A stretch of 7,902 nucleotides of DNA, from contig CAMYMP010000090.1 of the NCBI GenBank assembly GCA_947259435.1, positions 1 to 7,902 on the forward strand, read 5' to 3'. The stretch comes from an uncultured Woeseiaceae bacterium (lineage in GTDB: Bacteria > Pseudomonadota > Gammaproteobacteria > Woeseiales > Woeseiaceae). Both the position numbers and the translations under genes were made by a program. The notes beneath the pieces were generated by a model, which worked only from the letters and a program-made list of their open reading frames with translations, did no database searches and was not told the origin of the DNA. Shown here one piece after another: positions 1-6,081 of this stretch; position 1 is the first letter of the stretch, and each line of letters begins with the position of its first letter.

Positions 1-564
1 CGCCTGCAACGAGTTGACTATCAGGCCGGAGACATCGTTATCAAGCAGGGGCAAGAAGGCGATTATTTTTATGTCATCCGCAGCGGCAGCTGCATGGTCA
101 CACGCGAGTCGCCGCTGCAAGAAAAAGGCATCGACCTGGCTGAGCTGCATGTCGGCGACACATTCGGCGAAGAAGCGCTGATCTCGAAGGCAAAATGCAA
201 CGCGACGATAACAATGCAGACGGATGGCATCCTGATGCGTTTAGGTCAAGAAGACTTTCAGGCTCTTATGATCGAGCCGATTCTCGACTGGGTAGATCAC
301 GACGAGGCGAATGAGGTCGTCGCCAAAGGTGGTCAATGGCTTGACGTCCGTTTGCCGGGTGAATTCAAGGTCTCCCACAAAGACGGCGCAGTGAACTTAC
401 CGCTGTACCTTTTTCGTCACAAGCTCAACACGCTGGATCGCAAAACACAGTACGTGGTGTGTTGCGATACGGGCCGGCGCAGCTCAGCGGCAGCCTTTGT
501 GCTGAACGAGAAGGGTTTTCAAACCGTCGTGTTGAAGGGCGGACTTAATCAGGTCGAAAGCTAA
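1..564 (+). CDS. Cyclic-nucleotide-binding / rhodanese fusion protein (3' part, start outside window)
   Basis: The reading frame is open from base 1, so the N-terminus lies outside the window; the first ATG at 94 is internal to a domain. The visible part is 187 residues. Residues about 1-90 are the C-terminal portion of a CRP-type cyclic-nucleotide-binding domain: GDIVIKQGQEGDYFYVI followed by the phosphate-cassette motif FGEEAL at residues 55-60. The usual arginine of that cassette is replaced by Cys66. Residues about 100-187 form a rhodanese domain with the WLDVR strand near residue 115 and an active-site loop CDTGRRS starting at Cys155, which fits the C-x4-R-S pattern of sulfurtransferases. 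A role in cytoplasmic nucleotide sensing coupled to sulfur transfer or redox is inferred from the domains; the substrate is unknown. It lies 56 bases upstream of the next gene on the same strand and may be cotranscribed with it. A link to phenylacetate metabolism is not evident. Confidence 0.88.
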   Translation, partial: RLQRVDYQAGDIVIKQGQEGDYFYVIRSGSCMVTRESPLQEKGIDLAELHVGDTFGEEALISKAKCNATITMQTDGILMRLGQEDFQALMIEPILDWVDHDEANEVVAKGGQWLDVRLPGEFKVSHKDGAVNLPLYLFRHKLNTLDRKTQYVVCCDTGRRSSAAAFVLNEKGFQTVVLKGGLNQVES

Positions 565-620
565 GCGCAATGTATAGCTCCGGATCGGATCAGTAAGACA
601 ACATCTCTGAAGCACCAGTT

Positions 621-1190
621 ATGGGAAAAGAATACGAGGAAATCGACGAACGACTTCAGCGTTGGATCGAACGCCAGCACGTGTTCTTCGTATCAACGGC
701 ACCGCTCGCCGAAGCTGGCCGGATCAACTGCTCGCCGAAGGGGCTCAATAGTCTTCGGGTGCTGGGCCCGCGGCAAATTGCGTACGTAGATATTGGCGGC
801 AGCGGCATTGAAACAGTCGCGCATCTGAAGGAGAACGGACGCATCGTAATTATGCTGTGCGCTTTCGACGGGCCACCGAAAATCTTTCGTTTCTACGGAC
901 ACGGCCGGTCGGTCGAGCCGCATCACGCCGACTTTGAGACGCTGGTGCCGATGTTCCCGAATATGCCGGCCATTCGGAACTTCATAGTGGTCGACATCGA
1001 GTGTATTCGTGATTCATGTGGATACGGTGTACCGGAATATGAATTCAAGTCCGAACGTGAGTCACTAAAAAACTGGTGCGACAGTAAGACGGCAGACGAA
1101 CTGCTCGAGTACCGGGCCGAAAAAAATGCTCTAAGCCTCGACGGCTTGCCAGGACTGGACATCGAGCCAACTGCGCCGTCGAAGCCATGA
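621..1190 (+). CDS. Pyridoxamine 5'-phosphate oxidase-like flavoprotein
   Basis: This 189-residue protein belongs to the PNPOx-like split-barrel family that binds FMN or related flavins. Recognisable family segments are FVSTAPLAEAGRINCSPKG near residues 23-41, the IGGSGIETVAHL stretch near residues 58-69, and the C-terminal SCGYGVPEYE (about 131-141) and EKNALSLDGLPGL (about 167-179). The length is normal for this subfamily and the ORF is intact. The physiological substrate of this subfamily is not established; it should not be called PdxH, because the overall sequence type differs from the classical vitamin B6 enzyme. The ATG at 621 has only a weak purine-rich element upstream (GAAGCACCAG). 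It follows the fusion gene by 56 bases and converges with paaZ. Family assignment is by pattern recognition; function is open. Confidence 0.85.
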   Translation: MGKEYEEIDERLQRWIERQHVFFVSTAPLAEAGRINCSPKGLNSLRVLGPRQIAYVDIGGSGIETVAHLKENGRIVIMLCAFDGPPKIFRFYGHGRSVEPHHADFETLVPMFPNMPAIRNFIVVDIECIRDSCGYGVPEYEFKSERESLKNWCDSKTADELLEYRAEKNALSLDGLPGLDIEPTAPSKP

Positions 1191-1200
1191 GGAACCGGAC

Positions 1201-1253
1201 GGCTTTGGGCTGAACGGGGGCGCGTAACGGGTTGGTGTCTGCCGTTCAAAGCC
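1201..1253. terminator. Possible weak bidirectional terminator hairpin between convergent genes
   Basis: GGCTTT (1201-1206) can pair with AAAGCC (1248-1253), and GAACGG (1212-1217) with CCGTTC (1242-1247), with a five-base bulge and a loop of about 24 bases. It sits between the stop codons of the flavoprotein gene and paaZ, where transcription from both sides should end. There is no clear T-tract on either strand, so a Rho-independent mechanism is doubtful. Confidence 0.3.
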
Positions 1254-1277
1254 AGACCAATCGAAAAGGCGATCAGA

Positions 1278-3329
1278 TTATTTGCGCACGGACTCCCAAT
1301 GCGCGTCCGTGGCAACCATCGTTAGCACGTCATATTGCGCGCAGATTTCGTCGTCCTGGTTCGTGACTTCGGCATCCCAGCGCACTTCGCCGTATCCCGA
1401 GTCGCCGCGCAGCGTTTTCTGTTTACACGTAAGACGTACTTTGAGCGAGTCCCCGTAGTTCACTGGCTTGATGAACCGCAGGTCGTCCACGCCGTAGTTT
1501 GCCAGTACTGGCCCAAAGTCAGGATCGACGAACAGACCCGCCGCAAACGACACAATAAGGTAACCGTGCGCGACTCGGCCCTCGAAAAACGGGTTCTTCG
1601 CCGCCTCTTCTTCGTTCATGTGTGCATAAAAGTTGTCGCCCGTAAATTCCGCGAAATGATTGATGTCGTCCAGCGTAACGTCGCGTGCTTCGCTCCTGAA
1701 TGTGTCGCCAAGCTCGAGCTGTTCGAATGTTTTGCGGAAAGGGTGTACGCCGGGATTTTTCTCCTCGGCACCGCGTATCCATCGGTGGCCAATGACCGAA
1801 AGCGTCTCGGGCGATCCCTGTAGCGCCGTGCGCTGCATGTAGTGCAGCACGCCGCGCACGCCGCCCATTTCCTCGCCGCCGCCGGCACGTCCGGGGCCAC
1901 CGTGCACGAGGTGGGCGAGGGGAGATCCGTGGCCGGTTGACTCCGCGGCGCAGTGCCGGTTAATGATTACCATGCGGCCGTGATACGCGGCAGTGCCGAG
2001 CACGAGTTCGCGCGCAACGGCATTGTCATTTGTAATAATCGAACCTGCGAGGCTACCGTCGCCGAGTTTTGCCAATTCGATGGCCTCATCAATCGAGTCA
2101 TAAGGGAGCACGGTGCTGACCGGACCGAACGCCTCGACAGAATGCACGGCCTTCGATGACAGCGGCTTCTCGCAGTGAAGCAGGGTCGGCATGAAGAACG
2201 CGCCTTTCTTGCGGTCTGCGTCGACAATCTCGAAGTCGTCCGTGCCGCCAAAAACGACCTCGGCCTCGGCTGACAGGTCCGCAACGCGTTCGCGAACTTC
2301 GTCACGCTGGCCCTGGCTTGCGAGCGCGCCCATGTCGACGTCTTTAATGCCCGGGTTGCCGATGCGAACCTCGCCGAGCGCCGTCGACAAGGCCCTGACG
2401 ACGTCGGCGGCAATCGCGGACGGCGCAATGATGCGCCGTATCGCCGTGCACTTTTGACCGGCCTTCGAAATCATCTCGTTTTTGACTTCCTTTATATACA
2501 GATCAAACTCGGGCGTGCCCGGCTCTGCATCAGGCCCGAGTATCGACATGTTGAGGGAATCCGTCTCGGCGGTGAACGCCACCGATTCACTAACGACCCT
2601 GGGGTGCAACTGCAGTTTCTCGGCCGTGTACTTCGAACCCGTAAATGCAATGGTGTCCTGACAGCTCAGGTGATCGAACAAATCGCCGACACCACCGCAG
2701 ATCAGCTGCACGCTGCCTTTGGGAAGGATGTCTGACTCGATCATGCGTCTGACCATGAGCTCGGTCAGATAGGCCGTGCTCGATGCCGGTTTGATGATCG
2801 CCGGTACGCCCGCGAGCAGGGTTGGCGCCAGTTTTTCGAGCATGCCCCAGCACGGGAAGTTGAACGCGTTGATGTGAATCGCCGCGCCGAGCTTCGGCGT
2901 GAAGATATGCTGCCCGACAAACGTGCCTTCTCGCGAGAGTTGTTCGACGCCGCCATCGAGATAAACGTGATCGTTCGGCATCTCGCGCCGGCCTTTGCTC
3001 GAGAACACGAACATCGTTGAGATGCCGCCATCGATATCCGGCCAGCTGTCTCTACGAGTTGCGCCGGTCTGTGTCGACAGCGAATAGAACTCTTGCTTGA
3101 TGTCGTTGAGGTAGATCGCGAGCGCTTTGAGCATGTCGCCGCGCTCGTGGAACGTCAGCTTGCGAAGATTGGGGCCGCCTACCGATTTTGCGTGATCGAG
3201 AATCGCCGCAAAATCGAGACCGTCGCTGGTGATGGCTGCGACGGGTTCGCCGTTGACCGCCGAGGTCAGCACACGGCCGTCGCCGTCACCCTCGACCCAC
3301 TGATCCTGTACGAGATTGCCAAGTTTCAT
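1278..3329 (-). CDS. paaZ: PaaZ: oxepin-CoA hydrolase / 3-oxo-5,6-dehydrosuberyl-CoA semialdehyde dehydrogenase
   Basis: Bifunctional cytoplasmic ring-opening enzyme of phenylacetate degradation. The C-terminal hydratase opens oxepin-CoA and the N-terminal aldehyde dehydrogenase oxidises the resulting semialdehyde with NADP+. The protein is 683 residues, against 681 in E. coli. Residues about 1-515 are the dehydrogenase: NAFNFPCWGMLEKLAP near 154-169, catalytic Glu255 in FTAETDSLN, and nucleophile Cys294 in GQKCTAIRR. Residues about 530-683 are the MaoC-type hydratase: Asp565 and His570 in GDNFYAH (564-570), and FEGRVAHGY at 582-590. These match Glu256, Cys295, Asp561 and His566 of E. coli PaaZ. 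The frame stays open 30 codons further, to an ATG at 3419, but the start at 3329 (MKLGNLVQDQW) matches the family N-terminus and avoids overlap with paaX. No clear Shine-Dalgarno precedes it. It is divergent from paaX and appears fully intact. Confidence 0.97.
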   Translation of the reverse strand: MKLGNLVQDQWVEGDGDGRVLTSAVNGEPVAAITSDGLDFAAILDHAKSVGGPNLRKLTFHERGDMLKALAIYLNDIKQEFYSLSTQTGATRRDSWPDIDGGISTMFVFSSKGRREMPNDHVYLDGGVEQLSREGTFVGQHIFTPKLGAAIHINAFNFPCWGMLEKLAPTLLAGVPAIIKPASSTAYLTELMVRRMIESDILPKGSVQLICGGVGDLFDHLSCQDTIAFTGSKYTAEKLQLHPRVVSESVAFTAETDSLNMSILGPDAEPGTPEFDLYIKEVKNEMISKAGQKCTAIRRIIAPSAIAADVVRALSTALGEVRIGNPGIKDVDMGALASQGQRDEVRERVADLSAEAEVVFGGTDDFEIVDADRKKGAFFMPTLLHCEKPLSSKAVHSVEAFGPVSTVLPYDSIDEAIELAKLGDGSLAGSIITNDNAVARELVLGTAAYHGRMVIINRHCAAESTGHGSPLAHLVHGGPGRAGGGEEMGGVRGVLHYMQRTALQGSPETLSVIGHRWIRGAEEKNPGVHPFRKTFEQLELGDTFRSEARDVTLDDINHFAEFTGDNFYAHMNEEEAAKNPFFEGRVAHGYLIVSFAAGLFVDPDFGPVLANYGVDDLRFIKPVNYGDSLKVRLTCKQKTLRGDSGYGEVRWDAEVTNQDDEICAQYDVLTMVATDAHWESVRK

Positions 3330-3412
3330 AGTTAGATACAAAATAGAGTGAGATTTGAATAAATCGGTATCACAATATACGGTGAGGCGCTTCGAGCGCA
3401 AGCAGACGTGAA
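3330..3412. promoter_or_regulatory. Divergent paaZ-paaX control region with operator-like repeats
   Basis: This 83-base AT-rich gap must hold the promoters of paaZ (minus) and the paaX-led operon (plus). It contains an inverted repeat GATTT-GAAT-AAATC (3352-3365). It also has GTGA (3348-3351) facing TCAC (3370-3373) at a slightly different centre. The octamer GTATCACA (3367-3374) reads TGTGATAC on the minus strand and differs at one base from TGTGACAC upstream of paaA. PaaX repressors are known to bind paa promoter regions, so these are candidate operators. A TTGAAT (3355-3360) followed by TATACG (3376-3381) is a weak plus-strand promoter candidate with a 15-base spacer. No strong -10/-35 pair is convincing on either strand. 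Confidence 0.55.
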
Positions 3413-4342
3413 ATGACAATCGAATCCGCCAGCCAGAATCTCGTCGCCGAGTTTCGTTCCCGGCGAACTTTGCGCACGGGCTCGCTGATTACAACCGTGT
3501 TCGGCGATTCGATCGCACCGCGCGGCGGCACCGTCTGGCTCGGCAGTCTGATCCGGGTGATGAAGGACTTCGGTATCAGCGAGCGATTGGTGCGTACATC
3601 GGTATTCAGGCTTGTTCAGGACGGCTGGTTGCAGTCAACACTGCTCGGTCGCCGCAGTTATTACAGCCTGACTGATGAGGGTCGCGAGAAATTCGAGCAG
3701 GCCACGCACAAGATCTATGGCGAACCCGCGGCAACCTGGGACGGGCAATGGTGCCTGCTACTGCTCTCCGGACTGGACGCCGCAACGCGCGACGTGGTGA
3801 GAAAAGAGTGCGGCTGGCTGGGCTTTGGCGCGCTGTCCACGAGTCTCCTTGCGCATCCTGCACCGGACATGTCGGACCTCGACATCACATTGCGGCGACT
3901 GGGCGTAGCGGATGATGTCGTCGTCATGAGCGGGCAAACAGTCAGAAACGAAGGGCCGATGCGCAGGCTGGCGCACGATTGCTGGCGCCTCAGCGACATC
4001 GATAAGGGCTACGCCAGCTTTGTCGAACGCTTCCGCCCGTTGATCGCCGCGTACGGAGAAGACGCGAACGTGTCGCCAAAATCTGCGTTTCTGGTCCGAA
4101 CGTTGCTGATTCAGGAATATCGCAAGGTGCTCCTGCGCGACCCACAGTTGCCGGCCGCGTTGCTGCCGCCGGGCTGGCACGGATCCGCGGCATATCAGCT
4201 GTGCAAAAACCTGTACCTGGCAGTTTATGCGCAAGCCGATCGCTACCTGTCTGACACGATGGAGACCGCCAGTGGGCCGTTGCCAAAACCCGACCGGAGC
4301 TTCAAGCAGCGCTTTGGTGGGCTTGACCAGGACAGTCATTAA
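3413..4342 (+). CDS. paaX: PaaX: phenylacetyl-CoA-responsive transcriptional repressor
   Basis: Regulator of the phenylacetate pathway. PaaX family repressors bind paa promoters and are released by phenylacetyl-CoA. The protein has 309 residues (316 in E. coli). The N-terminal winged helix-turn-helix spans about residues 20-95, with the conserved segments GDSIAPRGGTVWLGSL (31-46), ERLVRTSVFRLVQDGWL (57-73) and GRRSYYSLTDEG (79-90). The central and C-terminal regions carry the family hallmarks WDGQW (109-113), a LLPPGW motif, and QRFGGL near the C-terminus. The ATG at 3413 has no good Shine-Dalgarno within normal distance, but the length and alignment fit. It is the first gene of the plus-strand run and sits directly beside its probable targets, which suggests autoregulation. 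paaI follows after 16 bases, so the two are probably cotranscribed. Confidence 0.95.
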   Translation: MTIESASQNLVAEFRSRRTLRTGSLITTVFGDSIAPRGGTVWLGSLIRVMKDFGISERLVRTSVFRLVQDGWLQSTLLGRRSYYSLTDEGREKFEQATHKIYGEPAATWDGQWCLLLLSGLDAATRDVVRKECGWLGFGALSTSLLAHPAPDMSDLDITLRRLGVADDVVVMSGQTVRNEGPMRRLAHDCWRLSDIDKGYASFVERFRPLIAAYGEDANVSPKSAFLVRTLLIQEYRKVLLRDPQLPAALLPPGWHGSAAYQLCKNLYLAVYAQADRYLSDTMETASGPLPKPDRSFKQRFGGLDQDSH

Positions 4343-4343
4343 C

Positions 4344-4350
4344 AAAGAGG
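4344..4350 (+). promoter_or_regulatory. Shine-Dalgarno of paaI (fixes its start)
   Basis: AAAGAGG lies eight bases before the ATG at 4359. It supports that start over the longer open frame, which extends upstream to an ATG at 4227 inside paaX. Confidence 0.75.
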
Positions 4351-4358
4351 TATCTGCT

Positions 4359-4784
4359 ATGGATAAACTCGAGCGGGCACGGGCCTGTGCAAACAGAATG
4401 TATGCTGGTGACAAGGCCTCACAGGCTCTCGGTATCGAAATCGAGATTCCAGAACCGGGCTCGGCGATCGCGACCATGCGTGTGCGCGAGGACATGGTAA
4501 ATGGCTTCAACATCTGCCACGGCGGACTCGTGTTCACTCTGGCCGATACGGCATTCGCGTTCGCCTGCAACGCCTATGATGACCTGACCGTTGCCGGCTC
4601 CGGGATGATCGAGTTTCTTCGGCCCGTGTATCTTGACGACGTACTTCGCGCCGTTGCACTCGAGGAGCACCGCGGCCAGCGCAGCGGTCTGTATGCGGTT
4701 GAGGTTGTCAATCAGCACGACGAATTCGTCGCCCTGTTTCGCGGCCGCTCTGTGAGCCGTGGCGAGTCTGTGTTGCAGGCCTAA
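4359..4784 (+). CDS. paaI: PaaI: hydroxyphenylacetyl-CoA thioesterase (hotdog fold)
   Basis: Acyl-CoA thioesterase that frees CoA from ring-hydroxylated phenylacetyl-CoAs and so rescues the CoA pool when the pathway stalls. From the ATG at 4359 it has 141 residues, against 140 in E. coli PaaI. The hotdog-fold active-site motif is plain: NICHGGLVFTLADTAFAFACN spans residues 51-71 and includes Gly55 and the catalytic Asp63, equivalent to Gly53 and Asp61 of E. coli. The C-terminal half has FLRPVYLDD (86-94), YAVEVVNQ (112-119) and VALFRGRS (124-131), all family-typical. A strong Shine-Dalgarno supports the start. It lies 16 bases after paaX and 82 bases before paaA. In E. coli paaI instead sits later in the operon, so placement next to paaX is a rearranged order. 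Confidence 0.95.
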   Translation: MDKLERARACANRMYAGDKASQALGIEIEIPEPGSAIATMRVREDMVNGFNICHGGLVFTLADTAFAFACNAYDDLTVAGSGMIEFLRPVYLDDVLRAVALEEHRGQRSGLYAVEVVNQHDEFVALFRGRSVSRGESVLQA

Positions 4785-4800
4785 ACCGATACAATAATCA

Positions 4801-4831
4801 TTGAAAAAATGCAAAAAATGTGACACATTAA
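4801..4831 (+). promoter_or_regulatory. Possible promoter/operator ahead of paaA
   Basis: The 82-base gap between paaI and paaA is AT-rich in its first half. TTGAAA (4801-4806) could be a -35 element, with CATTAA (4826-4831) as a poor -10 at 19 bases spacing. An alternative -10-like TACAAT sits at 4790-4795 without a good -35. The perfect 13-base palindrome at 4817-4829 would lie inside this promoter, a position suited to repression. The promoter call is weak; the gap suggests that paaA has its own control in addition to read-through from paaX. Confidence 0.35.
4817..4829. repeat. Perfect 13-base palindrome AATGTG-A-CACATT
   Basis: Six-base arms AATGTG and CACATT flank a single A, 37 bases before the paaA start. 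The core TGTGACAC resembles TGTGATAC in the paaZ-paaX gap (7 of 8 bases). It also contains a TGTGA half-site like those bound by CRP-type regulators. A regulator-binding role is inferred; PaaX is the obvious local candidate. Confidence 0.6.
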
Positions 4832-4866
4832 CGCGGCACGCGTAACGACGCCACAGGACTCAATTC

Positions 4867-5785
4867 ATGTACACGCAAGGCCTTGATCAAAAAGGACAAT
4901 CTGACAAGCGGGACAATCCCGAATCTGAGGCCGGGCTCGAGGCGTTTCAGAAGCGCATCGATGCCGAGGAGAAGATAGAGGCTAAAGACTGGATGCCAGA
5001 GGCGTACCGGCGCACGCTGATTCGTCAGATCTCGCAGCACGCGCATTCCGAAATCATCGGCATGCAGCCGGAGGGCAACTGGCTGACGCGCGCACCGTCG
5101 CTGAAGCGCAAGGCAATATTGCTCGCCAAGATCCAGGACGAAGCGGGGCACGGATTGTATCTCTACAGCGCCGCCGAGACCCTCGGCGTATCGCGCGATC
5201 AGATGGTCGGCGACCTGCTGTCCGGCAAAGCCAAATACTCCAGCATTTTCAATTATCCGACGGTGACGTGGGCGGATATTGGTGCTATCGGCTGGCTGGT
5301 CGACGGCGCCGCAATCATGAATCAGAGTCCTCTGTGCCGCTGCTCCTACGGTCCGTACGCGCGGGCAATGGTACGCGTCTGCAAAGAGGAGAGTTTTCAC
5401 CAGCGGCAGGGCTACGACATCCTGGTCCCTGATGATGTTCGGCCCGTCGGATGCCGAATCAAAGCACTCCGCGCAGTCCATGGCGTGGAAGATCAAACGG
5501 TTTTCCAATGACGAACTGCGGCAGAAGTTTATCGACGCCACGGTGCCGCAAGCCGAGTTCCTCGGCCTCAAGGTGCCCGATGATGAATGCATTCTCGATG
5601 AGGAGACGGGCCACTACAGCCATGGCGAGATCGACTGGCAGGAATTTATCGAAGTGCTCAAAGGCAACGGGCCGTGCAACAAGCAGCGCATGGAGAAACG
5701 CCGCAAAGCACATGAAGACGGCCAGTGGGTGCGCGAAGCGGCGCGCGCCTACGCGGAAAAACAAGCGGCAAAGCAGGCCGCCTAG
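4867..5785 (+). pseudogene. paaA: paaA, phenylacetyl-CoA epoxidase catalytic subunit, disrupted by an internal deletion and frameshift
   Basis: PaaA is the diiron catalytic subunit that makes ring-1,2-epoxyphenylacetyl-CoA. The first frame (4867-5511, 214 codons) is sound through residue 186: [32 protein letters not shown] and [14 protein letters not shown] are canonical. The diiron ligands Glu62, Glu92, His95, Asp146, Glu175 and His178 are all present, inferred by equivalence with E. coli PaaA. After QGYDIL the frame reads 28 unrelated residues and stops at 5509-5511. The rest of PaaA continues in the next frame from about 5426 (SLMMFGP, then [22 protein letters not shown], to the stop at 5783-5785). 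Family members have about 24 residues between these points (the GYDIL to WWPSLMMFGP stretch). Here one base remains, so about 71 bases are missing. A repaired protein would have about 329 residues. AGGA at 4855-4858 is a good Shine-Dalgarno, and the MYTQ start is common in the family. No ribosome site supports separate translation of the 3' part. Confidence 0.9.
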
Positions 5786-5787
5786 GA
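5784..5787 (+). promoter_or_regulatory. Shine-Dalgarno of paaB (chooses between two adjacent ATGs)
   Basis: AGGA overlaps the last two bases of the paaA stop codon. It is three bases before the ATG at 5791 and six before the ATG at 5794, which favours 5794. That start also gives the MSN N-terminus and exact length of E. coli PaaB. Confidence 0.65.
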
Positions 5788-5793
5788 ATCATG

Positions 5794-6081
5794 ATGTCCA
5801 ATAAAGAATGGCCACTGTACGAGGTATTCATTCGCAGCAAGTCCGGTCTCAGCCATCGTCACGCCGGCAGCATTCATGCGGCTGACGATCAAATGGCGCT
5901 GGATGCTGCGCGGGACACATATACGCGACGTAACGAAGGTGTCAGCATCTGGGTCGTGCGTTCGAGCCAGATCGTTGCCTCGGATCCGGCCGACACGGCG
6001 GCATTTTTCGAGCCCGCCGAAGACAAGATCTACCGGCATCCAACCTTTTATGAAGTACCCGAAGGCGTGGAGAACCTGTGA
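5794..6081 (+). CDS. paaB: PaaB: phenylacetyl-CoA epoxidase subunit B
   Basis: Small non-catalytic subunit of the multicomponent PaaABCE epoxygenase, thought to bridge the PaaA-PaaC assemblies. It has 95 residues, exactly as in E. coli. The family motifs are WPLYEVFIR (6-14), GLSHRHAGS(I)HAAD (18-31), ARDTYTRR (39-46), SIWVVRS (51-57) and YRHPTFYEVP (80-89). No catalytic residues are expected. The adjacent ATG at 5791 would add a single Met. It begins eight bases after the paaA stop, and its stop codon overlaps the GTG start of paaC, so the block is one transcript with coupled translation. The gene is intact although paaA upstream is not. Confidence 0.96.
   Translation: MSNKEWPLYEVFIRSKSGLSHRHAGSIHAADDQMALDAARDTYTRRNEGVSIWVVRSSQIVASDPADTAAFFEPAEDKIYRHPTFYEVPEGVENL

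Noticed and set aside
923..1315. Minus-strand 130-codon open frame spanning the convergent gap
   Set aside because: Mostly antisense to the flavoprotein gene and overlapping the paaZ end; no family resemblance.
3330..3419. A 30-codon N-terminal extension of paaZ to an ATG at 3419
   Set aside because: It would overlap the paaX start and run through the AT-rich control region; the residues do not resemble PaaZ, and MKLGN at 3329 matches the family N-terminus and length.
4227..4358. Longer paaI beginning inside paaX
   Set aside because: It would overlap paaX by over 100 bases and add residues absent from PaaI; the AAAGAGG site and family length fix the start at 4359.
3758..4570. A 270-codon open frame on the minus strand
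   Set aside because: It lies opposite paaX and paaI, which are clearly coding; its translation shows no recognisable family and is a GC-driven shadow.
5421..5435. Programmed frameshift or translational bypass in paaA
   Set aside because: No slippery heptamer is present, and a shift alone would still leave about 24 conserved residues missing, so a deletion or misassembly is the simpler explanation.
4828..5592. A 254-codon open frame on the minus strand across the paaA lesion
   Set aside because: It is antisense to recognisable PaaA sequence on both sides of the deletion, has no domain signal, and remains open only because of codon bias.
5432..5785. Independent short gene starting at the ATG in MMFGP
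   Set aside because: The sequence is the C-terminal part of PaaA, no Shine-Dalgarno precedes the ATG, and it lacks any self-contained domain.
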